From NCBI RefSeq assembly GCF_000336755.1, contig NZ_AOLK01000011.1, forward strand, positions 201,439-265,438: a DNA stretch of 64,000 nucleotides. Reading direction: 5' to 3'. The stretch comes from Haloferax elongans ATCC BAA-1513 (lineage in GTDB: Archaea; Halobacteriota; Halobacteria; Halobacteriales; Haloferacaceae). Of this stretch, positions 49,641 through 57,567 are shown in pieces (position 1 is the stretch's first letter; each line of letters starts with the position of its first letter). The notes below the pieces were generated by a model that did no database searches, was not told the origin of the DNA, and saw only the letters and a program-made list of their open reading frames with translations. The translations under genes and the position numbers were made by a program.

Positions 49641-50063
49641 TCAACCGAGTTTGAACGGCGGTTCGTCACCCGACGCGTCGAGGTCTTCGAGTTGGATGAC
49701 TTCCTCGACTTCGCCGGTGTCGTTTTCCAGTTGCTCTCGAAGGTAGTTCACGTAGCCTTTGTGCTCTTCGAGCTGCTCGCGGAGGTGTTCGGCCTCTAGT
49801 TCGAGGCGCTCGTGCTCGCGGATGAAACTCTTCGGCACTTCGACGGTCGGCGGGAACGACTCGTGTGTCTCGCCACCCTCGCGCAGCCGGTCGAGTTCGT
49901 GTTCCGGGACGACTTCCACCTGACCGTCGTGGGCAACTAACGTGTCCACGTAGTCGCGGAAAACGGCGGACAGGGAGATGTCCCGTTCTTCGGCTATCTC
50001 CCGAAGGGTCTCGAACGCGTCTTCGTTGACGCGAAACGAGATGGTCTTGTTCTTGTTGCCCAT
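49641..50063 (-). CDS. Ribbon-helix-helix protein with C-terminal coiled coil
   Basis: 140 residues. The N-terminal RHH (about 1-45) reads NKTISFRVNEDAFETLREIA and then EERDISLSAVFRDYVDTLV, with the basic beta strand for DNA contact. Residues 80-120 form a charged coiled coil (FIREHERLELEAEHLREQLE) and the end is acidic. Similar in size to the CdrL-type haloarchaeal regulators, but I cannot assign it to that pair since no CdrS-like short gene is adjacent. It lies just downstream of the rpa3-rpap3 operon on the same strand. Confidence 0.82.
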   Translation of the reverse strand: MGNKNKTISFRVNEDAFETLREIAEERDISLSAVFRDYVDTLVAHDGQVEVVPEHELDRLREGGETHESFPPTVEVPKSFIREHERLELEAEHLREQLEEHKGYVNYLREQLENDTGEVEEVIQLEDLDASGDEPPFKLG

Positions 50064-50161
50064 GATACTCGTCGGTCTGTAGTCTGGCCACTTAAGATTT
50101 CGTCAGACGAGCGGGACGAACGCCGATTCCCGCCGAAAATGATGTGGTGGTCGCGTGGGCG

Positions 50162-50749
50162 TTATTCCAGTTCGTCGGAGCCTTCGAGGCTTTCGAGCGC
50201 GGCAATCGAGGCCTGCTTGTACTCGTCGACGGACAGGTCGTAGTTCTCGCCTGCCATCAGGGCGTACTCGTTGCCCTCGTCGTCGAACGCCTCGATACGT
50301 TCGAGCGTTCGCGTCGCCGTCTCGGAGACCCAGCGGTCGCGCGTCGCGGCGTCGACTTCTGTGATGGACTCCGGTCGGACGGAGACGTTGATGGAGCCAT
50401 CGTCCGTCTCGTAGGTTCGCGGCTTGCCGACGACGGCGACGTAGGCCGGGGGTTCGAGGTCGCGCAGTGCGCTTGCGGCCTCGGGCTGGTACTGCCCGGC
50501 GTAGACGAAGAACGTCCCCGTCGGGTCGACGATGCGACCCCGCCAGTACTCGTTGTCCTCGCCCACGTCGTCTTTCTCGGTAAGGGTGCCGACGAGGAAG
50601 ACGCGGTTAGCACGCTCGCCCGTCGGGAGGAGGAGATAGACGGGTGCGCGCTCGTCGTCGGACTCTTTGAACGTGTAACCGGCGTCGTTGAACTCCTGTG
50701 CGAAGACGCGCCGGGCAACTTCTCGGGTTGGAATCTCGTTGGAACTCAT
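50162..50749 (-). CDS. rpap3: RPA-associated protein Rpap3 (COG3390)
   Basis: 195 residues. OB-fold-like protein with PVYLLLPTGERANRVFLVGT, RGRIVDPTGTFFVYAGQYQP and PAYVAVVGKPRTYETDDGSI, typical of the COG3390 partners encoded next to haloarchaeal RPA genes. Its ATG directly follows the TAG stop of rpa3 with no gap. In H. volcanii the pair was shown to form a complex and to be essential only together with the other RPA set (from the published rpa3/rpap3 work). The sequence itself shows only the family and the operon. Confidence 0.9.
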   Translation of the reverse strand: MSSNEIPTREVARRVFAQEFNDAGYTFKESDDERAPVYLLLPTGERANRVFLVGTLTEKDDVGEDNEYWRGRIVDPTGTFFVYAGQYQPEAASALRDLEPPAYVAVVGKPRTYETDDGSINVSVRPESITEVDAATRDRWVSETATRTLERIEAFDDEGNEYALMAGENYDLSVDEYKQASIAALESLEGSDELE

Positions 50750-51685
50750 CTACATCGACCTCGCTTTAATCAGCAGTTCTTCGACGTCCGCGGGTTCAGA
50801 GAGCCGTTCGACCTCGTTCGCGAGAACGTATCGGCCGAGGGTCGGCCCCGTGACCCGGTAGTAGACGCCGACGAGGTCGTCTCGCATCTCCTCTTCGACG
50901 ATGGTGGTGTCGAGGGCGTCCATGGCCATCTGCTTCGCTTCATCCAGCTCGATACCCGTCAGTTCCTCGGTCATCTCGCGGTTGAAGATGACCTCGTGGA
51001 CCTCGTTTCCGTCGTCGAGCACGGCCTTGATGCGAAGGTCGAATTCGCCTTCGACGTTGCCGTGTTCGGAACAGCGACCGTTCTGAAGGACGCGCGTACA
51101 GCCCTCTTCGGGACAACGCTTGATGAGACCGCTGCCGGACTGGATGTCCACCAGCGCCCCCTCGACGCTCGTCGAGTCGTCGCCGACTTCGATGTCCTCG
51201 TCGAGTTCCGTGATGCTCGTCGTTCGGTTGAGCTTCACGGAGAAGTTGCCCTGGTACTCGTCGGTGACGACGTTGCCGAGGGCGTACGATTTGCCTTCTT
51301 CGAGTTCGGGGAGTTCCGACGTGGTGAAGGAGACGAACTTCATCCGCCCGGAGTCGTCGCCGAGCAAGCCGACCTGTGCAATGGCCTCGCTCCGGGGTTC
51401 CCAGAGTTCGACGACCTTCGCGCGCACGTCGACCCACTGTTCGTCCTCGTCGATGTCGTTGAGGAGCGTCTCCTCGTTGCCGCCGGCACCGCCGCCGAGT
51501 TCGTCGCGGTCGATGTCGGCCTCGTCGAGGTAACTGTTGACGACACTCCGCCGTGCTTCGTCGACGGGGACGCGGTACTCGTTTACGAGACTCTCGAGTC
51601 GCTCTTCGACATCGTCGACGGACACGTCTAGATGGTCCGAAAACTGTTCAGCTATCTCTGCCGCATGGGTTCGCAGATCAGTCAT
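50750..51685 (-). CDS. rpa3: Single-stranded DNA-binding protein RPA3
   Basis: 311 residues. One OB fold (about 75-175, from WVDVRAKVVELWEPRSEAIA to VEGALVDIQSGSG) followed by a zinc finger CPEEGCTRVLQNGRCSEHG (about 180-200) and a C-terminal all-alpha/beta domain (VEGEFDLRIKAVLDDGNEVH). The single OB plus zinc finger marks RPA3 rather than RPA1 or RPA2. It binds single-stranded DNA in replication and repair. Its transcript seems to have a leader of about 39 bases with the SD-like GGAGGCGAGG about 10 bases before the ATG, unlike many leaderless neighbours. Confidence 0.93.
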   Translation of the reverse strand: MTDLRTHAAEIAEQFSDHLDVSVDDVEERLESLVNEYRVPVDEARRSVVNSYLDEADIDRDELGGGAGGNEETLLNDIDEDEQWVDVRAKVVELWEPRSEAIAQVGLLGDDSGRMKFVSFTTSELPELEEGKSYALGNVVTDEYQGNFSVKLNRTTSITELDEDIEVGDDSTSVEGALVDIQSGSGLIKRCPEEGCTRVLQNGRCSEHGNVEGEFDLRIKAVLDDGNEVHEVIFNREMTEELTGIELDEAKQMAMDALDTTIVEEEMRDDLVGVYYRVTGPTLGRYVLANEVERLSEPADVEELLIKARSM

Positions 51686-51745
51686 GGTTTACCTCGCCTC
51701 CACCTTGGTTTCCATTGGGAGGCATACGCAGGTTGGATGCGTATT

Positions 51746-51755
51746 CATATAAAAA
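51746..51755 (-). promoter_or_regulatory. rpa3 promoter TATA box
   Basis: TTTTTATATG on the minus strand, predicting a start near 51724 and an about 39-base leader. An SD-like GGAGGCGAGG lies at about 51693-51702. Confidence 0.6.
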
Positions 51756-51879
51756 GTTGCAAAGTGAGGTGAAAGTGAATACTGCCATCCATAGGGTCGG
51801 TAATGCGTCCGATTTGAGTTTCCGGCGTCGAACGCAGACGAGCGAGGAATTGATACGCCCGGGGCACGCACCGTGTTCC

Positions 51880-52164
51880 ATGGACGACCGCCTCGAAAGC
51901 ATCATCCGAAGCGCTGCTCGAACCGCTGGTAAGCGCTACGAGGAGGTCAAACGCGCCTACAACGACGGCCGCTCGTCGTCAGACGCTGTCGATTCTCTCC
52001 CGAAAGACGCCGAGGGGCGTGCCAAAATCGTCTGTCGGCGACACGCAGAACGCCGCGCCGTGGCCATCGACGCGAAGGGGAGACCCGCCTGCTTCGACCC
52101 CGACCACCCGGACTGTCAGGGCTGTGTCGAAGACGTTCGCGAAGGCATCGTCGAGACGTGGTAG
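51880..52164 (+). CDS. Small haloarchaeal protein with Cys/His cluster (DUF7091-like)
   Basis: 94 residues: MDDRLESIIRSAARTAGKRY, then KIVCRRHAERRAVAIDAKGR and PACFDPDHPDCQGCVEDVRE. Four cysteines and several histidines in the last 45 residues suggest a zinc site. No membrane segment. Family number from memory; function unknown. It is divergent from rpa3 and 30 bases before the mannose-1-phosphate guanylyltransferase gene. The longer frame from 51553 is antisense to rpa3 and was rejected. Confidence 0.75.
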   Translation: MDDRLESIIRSAARTAGKRYEEVKRAYNDGRSSSDAVDSLPKDAEGRAKIVCRRHAERRAVAIDAKGRPACFDPDHPDCQGCVEDVREGIVETW

Positions 52165-52194
52165 GATTTTCACCCTTGGTCTCGACCTGCCGAT

Positions 52195-53199
52195 ATGGAC
52201 CGTCCGCTCGTCGCACTCGTCCTCGCCGGTGGAACCGGCACCCGACTCTATCCCGCCAGTCGAAGCGACCGTCCCAAGCAGTTCCTTCCCCTCGGCGGTG
52301 ACCAGTCGCTTCTCTCAGCGACCGTCTCCCGCGCCGACTTCGCCGACCACGTCGTCGTCTCCACGCGCCCGGAGTTCGCCGACGACATCACCGACCACGC
52401 ACCCGACGCAGAGGTGGTCGTCGAACCCGCCGCGAAGGACACCGGCCCGGCGCTCGTCTACGCGACCCACCGAATTGCCGAGTTGTACGACAACCCCGTC
52501 GTGGTCGTTCTTCCGAGCGACCACCACGTCGGCGACGGCTTCTCCGAGGCGATGGCTCGCGGCGCTCGCGTCGCCGCCGAAACCGACTCCCTCGTTTCCT
52601 TTGGCGTCGAACCCACCCGCCCCGACACCGGCTACGGCTACATCGAACCCGGTACATTCCACGGCGACTACGCCGACCTCGCGACGTTCCACGAGAAACC
52701 TGACGCCGACACCGCAGAACGGTACGTCGAACAGGGCTACCTCTGGAACGCCGGAATGTTCGCGTGGACGCCCGACGCGCTCCTCGCGGCCGCCCGCGGC
52801 TCGCCGCTCGACTCCCTCGTCGATGCCCTCGATGCCGGAACGGTCGAAGCCGGATTCGACGCTGTCGACCCACTCAGTATCGACTACGCGGTGATGGAGC
52901 GCGCCGAAGACGCCGCGGTCGTCCCAGTGGACTTCGAGTGGGACGACGTAGGTGCGTGGGACGCACTCGCCCGCGTGCTCGACGCCGACGAAGATGGAAA
53001 CGTCGCACTCGGAGACGACCCGATAGTCGTCGACGCCGCCGACAACGTCGTCGCCACAGACGGGGCGAACGTCTCGCTGGTCGGCGTCTCCGACCTCGCG
53101 GTGGTTGCATGGGACGACAGAGTGCTTGTCGTCCCGAAAGCGCAGGCACAACGAGTTCGAGACGTCGTCTCGCAGTTGCGGGACGACGGCAAGTTCTAA
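52195..53199 (+). CDS. Mannose-1-phosphate guanylyltransferase
   Basis: 334 residues. The nucleotidyltransferase signature LAGGTGTRLYPASRSDRPKQ is at 10-29 with catalytic K28. VEPAAKDTGPALVYATHRIA, VVLPSDHHVGD and GVEPTRPDTGYGYIEPGTFH follow, and YLWNAGMFAWTPDALLAAAR is the ManC/ManA-type signature. Shorter than bacterial ManC fused with isomerase. It makes GDP-mannose from GTP and mannose-1-phosphate for glycan synthesis. No glycosylation cluster is adjacent. Confidence 0.92.
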   Translation: MDRPLVALVLAGGTGTRLYPASRSDRPKQFLPLGGDQSLLSATVSRADFADHVVVSTRPEFADDITDHAPDAEVVVEPAAKDTGPALVYATHRIAELYDNPVVVVLPSDHHVGDGFSEAMARGARVAAETDSLVSFGVEPTRPDTGYGYIEPGTFHGDYADLATFHEKPDADTAERYVEQGYLWNAGMFAWTPDALLAAARGSPLDSLVDALDAGTVEAGFDAVDPLSIDYAVMERAEDAAVVPVDFEWDDVGAWDALARVLDADEDGNVALGDDPIVVDAADNVVATDGANVSLVGVSDLAVVAWDDRVLVVPKAQAQRVRDVVSQLRDDGKF

Positions 53200-53265
53200 C
53201 AGCCGCGTCTTTCACCGTCAGAGATAGCACGTGGTATTACAATCACAGGTTCTGTCACCCTCCGT

Positions 53266-53670
53266 ATGTCTACCTCACCGCTCACTCGCCTCCGGCAGAA
53301 CGCCACTGAAATCGTCTCGGTACTCGTCACCGGGGTGTGGCTCACCGCACTGTTCACCGACCAAAGCTGGTGGCTCGGTGCGCTCCTTCTCGGCTACGTC
53401 GTTGTCGTGCCAATCACAGACATGCTCTTTGGGTCTGACGAGGAGACCGAGGCAGACCTGTCTGAACCGGAGGGCTCGCGGTCCGAGCAGTCCGCTCGCT
53501 CGACCGCGGCGCAGACCGATTCGGACCGCGATGCGTTGCAGACACTTCGTGACCGGTACGCCCGCGGTGAACTCACAGACGAGCAGTTCGACCGGAAACT
53601 GGAGGTACTGCTCGAAACGGAGACGCTCGAAGATATCGAAGACCGATCACGTGAGAAAGAACGCGCTTAG
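53266..53670 (+). CDS. SHOCT-domain membrane protein
   Basis: 134 residues. Two membrane helices at about 15-55 (EIVSVLVTGVWLTALF and WWLGALLLGYVVVVPITDML), an acidic linker, and a C-terminal SHOCT motif LQTLRDRYARGELTDEQFDR (about 92-111) with the continuing short helix. SHOCT is a short C-terminal oligomerisation or interaction motif. Function unknown. It overlaps the convergent SDR stop by four bases. Confidence 0.85.
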   Translation: MSTSPLTRLRQNATEIVSVLVTGVWLTALFTDQSWWLGALLLGYVVVVPITDMLFGSDEETEADLSEPEGSRSEQSARSTAAQTDSDRDALQTLRDRYARGELTDEQFDRKLEVLLETETLEDIEDRSREKERA

Positions 53671-54452
53671 TCGCTCGCGAGACGCCCGCCATCGACCGGC
53701 ACGCACGCGCCCGTGACGAAACTCGCCCGGTCGCTGGCGAGGAACGCGACCACGTCACCGAGTTCGCGCGGGCCGCCGATTCTCCCCAGCGGAATGTCGT
53801 CAGCCCACGATTGCAGGCCCGCTTCGTAGGTGTCGTGGTCGCCGCGCTCGACGCCAGCCTCGACTAACTCTTCGATACGACTCGTCTCGTGTGCGGCCGG
53901 GAGGACGGCGTTCACGCGAACGCTCGGCGCGAGTTCCCGCGACAGCGACTTCACGAGGCCGATGACGCTGCGGCGAACCGCGTTCGAGAGGATGAGGTCG
54001 TCGGCGACTTCTTTGACCGTCGTAGAGGTGATGCAGGTGATTGTTCCGGCGTCGCTGGCTTCGAGGTTCGGTCGGGCCGCCTTGACCGTCCAGACGGCGC
54101 TCATGACGAGCATGTCAAACGCGCCGTACCACTCTTTTTCCGTCGTGTCGGCGAACCCACCCGGAGGGACGCCACCAGCCGATGTGACGACGTGGTCGAC
54201 GCCGCCGAACTCCTCGACGGCCGCCTCGACGAGCGCGTCGATGTCTTCTTTGTTCGTGATGTCTGTCTCGACGCCGACGACCGACCCATCGAGACCAGCT
54301 AGCTCGCGCTCGGCTGATTCGAGGCGCTCGGGGTCGCGGCCGCAGATGACAACGTTTGCACCCTCGTCGGCCAGCGCTTCGGCACTCCCTCGGCCGAGAC
54401 CCGCGGAACTCGCCGTCACGATGACTGTGTCTCCTGCGATTCCGAGATTCAT
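53667..54452 (-). CDS. SDR-family oxidoreductase lacking the YxxxK catalytic pair
   Basis: 261 residues from the ATG at 54452 (MNLGIAGDTVIVTASSAGLG). The Rossmann cofactor loop TASSAGLGRGSAEAL and VVICGRDPERLESAE are present, then VDHVVTSAGGVPPGGF and the late GGPRELGDVVAFLASD and SFVTGACVPVDGGRL. At the active site the text is TSTTVKEVADDLILSNAVRR: the serine is kept but the Tyr-x3-Lys pair is replaced (Leu and Asn). This matches the BKR-like subgroup that lacks the catalytic Tyr. Substrate unknown. Possibly a non-catalytic SDR or one using different residues. Confidence 0.88.
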   Translation of the reverse strand: MNLGIAGDTVIVTASSAGLGRGSAEALADEGANVVICGRDPERLESAERELAGLDGSVVGVETDITNKEDIDALVEAAVEEFGGVDHVVTSAGGVPPGGFADTTEKEWYGAFDMLVMSAVWTVKAARPNLEASDAGTITCITSTTVKEVADDLILSNAVRRSVIGLVKSLSRELAPSVRVNAVLPAAHETSRIEELVEAGVERGDHDTYEAGLQSWADDIPLGRIGGPRELGDVVAFLASDRASFVTGACVPVDGGRLASD

Positions 54453-54533
54453 AGACGAGGGGACGAACGGCCGCCGCAAAAACGTGCGTGTTGGAGCAGA
54501 ATGGTGAGAGCGCGCGCCAGTGAGCCGTCTCCG

Positions 54534-55025
54534 TTAGACCGTCTCGGCGTGCTTTCTGACGCGAACTCGTCCGTCGCTGGTGACACCGACAAAGAGCGTC
54601 TCTTTGACTTCTCGCCCCTCGACGGCGTCGCCTGCGGCGTCGGAGACGATTTTCATCAGGTCCGGCGCGGTGTGGTTTACTTTCACGCCTGCGTCGTCGC
54701 AGGCGTCGTAGACACGCTTCGGCACGTCGTAGAGGTCGCTCCCGGCCGCGACTTCGATGCGGACCGGCGCGGTGAGCGCGTCGACGAACGTGACCGTCTC
54801 GCGGGCTTTCTCGACGTTTCTCCGGGCGCTGGACTCGATGCTGGAGACGTTCGCCCGAGAGGTGCCGAGGAAGTCGGCGATAGTCGATTGCCGAACGCCC
54901 TGCTCACGAAGTGCCAGCACCTCGGCCTGTCGGCGGGTGAGGACGCTCGCTTCGGGGTCGAACCCCGCCCGGTCGAGGAGTTCGTCGACATCCGGGACTG
55001 TCTCGTCGTCGCGTCCGTCGCTCAT
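54534..55025 (-). CDS. Tfx-family DNA-binding protein
   Basis: 163 residues. The N-terminal HTH (about 28-70) is the Tfx signature: LTRRQAEVLALREQGVRQST and IADFLGTSRANVSSIESSAR. The C-terminal domain VEKARETVTFVDALTAPVRI and later strands form the usual Tfx effector-like half. In methanogens Tfx regulates molybdenum/formylmethanofuran genes; the haloarchaeal role is unknown. It is the only gene between the SDR and TRAM genes, same strand. Confidence 0.92.
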   Translation of the reverse strand: MSDGRDDETVPDVDELLDRAGFDPEASVLTRRQAEVLALREQGVRQSTIADFLGTSRANVSSIESSARRNVEKARETVTFVDALTAPVRIEVAAGSDLYDVPKRVYDACDDAGVKVNHTAPDLMKIVSDAAGDAVEGREVKETLFVGVTSDGRVRVRKHAETV

Positions 55026-55099
55026 ACGTCGGGGTTGGACGGAGGGGTGAAAAAGATACAGCAGGCTGTCTGTCCACTGCAGTCGCTTCCGGGGTGGTG

Positions 55100-55588
55100 T
55101 TACTCGCCCCAGAAGTTGTCTCGACTGCCGAGTGCTTCCGGTCGTTTCGGCATCGTGCGCGTCTTGCCTTCGTCGTCCGATTCGGCCTCGTCCGAGTTGG
55201 CGTCGTCAGCCGCGCCCGTCGAATCTGCCGCGTCCTCGCCCTCGTCGGGGTCGAACGGCAGTCGCTCGACGATTTTCTTCGCGCGAGCGTGGCTTCCTTT
55301 GACCTGGTCGATTCGGACGATAGCCCGAGCGTCGGGGAGGAGTCCGTCCACGAAGACGATGAATCCGTCTTCGGTTCGACCGACGCCAGCACCACTCTCG
55401 TGGATGTCCTCGACGGTAACGACAACTTCCTCACCGGGTCTGACTGGTTGCTGCTTCAGTTCGTAGATGGGCCGCTCGTAGTGGTCACACCACTCTGCGC
55501 CGCCGCGGTCGCCGTAGTATTGACACCCCATTCCGTTGATTCGCTCGGAGAAACTGGGGCAGTCGTCCGCCAGTGGACAGTCCGACAT
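55100..55588 (-). CDS. TRAM-domain protein with N-terminal cysteine cluster
   Basis: 162 residues. Cysteines at 4, 10, 22 and 34 (CPLADDCPSF, GCQYYGDRGG, EWCDHYERP) suggest a zinc or iron site. The TRAM domain (about 50-112) reads PVRPGEEVVVTVEDIHESGA and VDGLLPDARAIVRIDQVKGS; TRAM domains bind RNA. The remainder is an acidic Asp/Glu/Ser tail. Probably an RNA-binding or chaperone protein as shown for archaeal TRAM proteins; the fusion with the Cys region is haloarchaeal. Confidence 0.88.
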   Translation of the reverse strand: MSDCPLADDCPSFSERINGMGCQYYGDRGGAEWCDHYERPIYELKQQPVRPGEEVVVTVEDIHESGAGVGRTEDGFIVFVDGLLPDARAIVRIDQVKGSHARAKKIVERLPFDPDEGEDAADSTGAADDANSDEAESDDEGKTRTMPKRPEALGSRDNFWGE

Positions 55589-55710
55589 GTGGGGAGGTAC
55601 ACTTGGGTCACTCTAAACGCTTGCGGGTACTCCTGGGGCTGCTGAAACCCTCTCAGTCGGCGTTATTCCGCCCCCGAAAGCCTTTCAGCCCTTCGCACCA
55701 ACCCCGCGAC

Positions 55711-56373
55711 ATGACCGAGCGCGTCCCCGAGTTCGCCCTCCTCATCGGTATCTTTCTCGGACTTTCGGCGACCGTCTCCGGTGCCGTTCTCACCGGCGAG
55801 TTGTTCCGCCCGCTCCTTACTGGCGTCGTCGTCTGCTATCCGTTTGCTGCCTTTGGCATCGTTCGGTCCGAAGACCCAAGCGAGGCGATTCCGTCGAGAT
55901 ATGTCCTCGCGATCGGGGTCGTCTTGGCTGGTGTGACGCTCGCTGCCGCGGTCTTCGAACGCCCCCTGTCTGACTTCGTGTCTGGGCTCTTCGCCGCGAC
56001 GCTCGTTGCACTTCCGCCTGTCGCGTACGCGGTTCGATACGGTGCGGGCGTCAATCCCTTGTCTCCGACTCAGACGCTCGCCGTGGCGAGTGTTGTGGGT
56101 GCGCTGTTCGTCGTCTCCGCTCCTATCACAGGGTCGCTCGCGGCTGCTATCGGCTTTCTCGTCACGCTTTCCGGCGCACTCTACGCGGACACTCGCGGGT
56201 ATCGACTGCCGCGGCAACACCAGCGCCTCGCCATCGTGGCTGGCGGACTCCTCGGCATCGGTATCGTCGGTGTCGCTGTCGTCTCTCGACTGCCCCTCGT
56301 CTCGGCGCTCGCGTCGGGTGCGGCGTTCGCACTCACGCCGAGTCTGTTCGTCGCGCTCACGCGAGAGCGGTGA
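55711..56373 (+). CDS. Multi-helix membrane protein, unknown
   Basis: 220 residues from the ATG at 55711 (MTERVPEFALLIGIFLGLSA). About seven membrane helices, e.g. VLAIGVVLAGVTLAAAVF, LAVASVVGALFVVSAP and LAIVAGGLLGIGIVGVAVVS. No motif was recognised. The upstream part of the frame (from 55573) has poor coding character. It ends 48 bases before the radical-SAM gene stop on the other strand. Confidence 0.72.
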   Translation: MTERVPEFALLIGIFLGLSATVSGAVLTGELFRPLLTGVVVCYPFAAFGIVRSEDPSEAIPSRYVLAIGVVLAGVTLAAAVFERPLSDFVSGLFAATLVALPPVAYAVRYGAGVNPLSPTQTLAVASVVGALFVVSAPITGSLAAAIGFLVTLSGALYADTRGYRLPRQHQRLAIVAGGLLGIGIVGVAVVSRLPLVSALASGAAFALTPSLFVALTRER

Positions 56374-56420
56374 CAGTCCGTACCGTGGGCGAACTGTGAG
56401 AAAGAGCTCCGACCGAAAAT

Positions 56421-57416
56421 TCAGGCCAACGGCGTCCGCTCGACCACAGTCCCGTCGAAGGTCGGGTACTGCTCGACGATTTCACCGTCGTCGACGTCGC
56501 CGTCTTCTATCATCTCTTCGAGCAGCCACCACGCGACCTCGACGTGGTTCGTCTTGACCGTGTAGAACTCCTCGGGGACGCCGAGTTCGGCGAACTTCTC
56601 GGCCGGGGTGTAGGTCTTCCCGTAGACGAGGGTGCCGTCTTCGGTCACTTCGTCGAAGGGGCGACGGAGGTTCTTCGCCATCCGCTTGAGCCGGTTTCTG
56701 TGCTGGGCGGCGTCTTTGAACACTGAGGTACAGAAGTAGACGCGCTCGTGGTCGCCCATCTCGTCGAGGATGGCCTGCTTCGAGCCGTCGACTGCGGACA
56801 TGTGGCCCTCTTGGAGTTCGTAGCCTTCCTGTTGCATCCGGCGGTAGTTCCCGTCGGACATCTCGAACTCGTTGACGTTGCAGAACTCCGCTGCTCCTTC
56901 GTCGAGGAAGTCGAGGAACTCCTGTTCCGCGCGGATGCCCGGAATCTCGAAGGCGGGAGTGAGGCCTTCTTCGCGGGCGATGTAGAGGATGTCCTCCCAC
57001 TCGGTGCCGTGCATGTCGCCCCAGAGTTCGAGCGGCGGGTGGAAGCGAATCTCGTCGAGTCCGGCCTCGGCGAGGCGGCGCATGTTCTCCCGGCCGCCGG
57101 GGATGCCCGTATAGAGGTGGATGTGATGGTCTTCGCCGAACTCGTCTTTCAGAAGCGAGATGTAGTGACAGGTCTTGTCGAGTGCTTCCTGTGGTTCGCC
57201 GCCGGTGATAGACGACCCGAGCGCGTCCATGCGCTTTGCCTCCTCGATGACGTCTGAATCAGCTTCGACCTTCCGCTCGTTGGCGTACACGTCCGTGACG
57301 TTCTTGCGATTCTCGCCGAGCGGGCAATAGAAACAATCACGCTGGTCGCAGTACCCGTAGACGAACAGCACCATCTTTCCTCCCATGGCGCACTGCTCGC
57401 AGCCCTTCGAGATCAT
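56421..57416 (-). CDS. Radical-SAM-like protein with CX4CX2C spacing
   Basis: 331 residues from the ATG at 57416. The N-terminal cluster is C23-x4-C28-x2-C31 (YCDQRDCFYCPLG), one residue longer than the classical CX3CX2C, with an extra C6/C9 pair before it. SAM-binding GGE appears as SSITGGEPQEALDKTC (near 72), and IHLYTGIPGGRENMRRLAEA and LDEIRFHPPLELWGD fit a TIM-barrel radical-SAM fold related to pyruvate formate-lyase activase-like COG2108. The substrate is unknown. It is divergent from the S9 peptidase with 151 bases between starts. Confidence 0.82.
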   Translation of the reverse strand: MISKGCEQCAMGGKMVLFVYGYCDQRDCFYCPLGENRKNVTDVYANERKVEADSDVIEEAKRMDALGSSITGGEPQEALDKTCHYISLLKDEFGEDHHIHLYTGIPGGRENMRRLAEAGLDEIRFHPPLELWGDMHGTEWEDILYIAREEGLTPAFEIPGIRAEQEFLDFLDEGAAEFCNVNEFEMSDGNYRRMQQEGYELQEGHMSAVDGSKQAILDEMGDHERVYFCTSVFKDAAQHRNRLKRMAKNLRRPFDEVTEDGTLVYGKTYTPAEKFAELGVPEEFYTVKTNHVEVAWWLLEEMIEDGDVDDGEIVEQYPTFDGTVVERTPLA

Positions 57417-57567
57417 TCGTTGAACACACGATATTCGTCCCACGGGCAAAAACCGTGCGAAACGCGGTTCGCGTGGATTGTGTCGATTCACCCCACTTTT
57501 CGAGTGATGTGTCGACTCGCACCACACATGGATTAGATTAAGTAATCTCCGGAAATGGGTTGAGGTA

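Noticed and set aside
50144..51631. 495-codon + strand frame
   Set aside because: Antisense to rpap3 and rpa3, both with clear family motifs.
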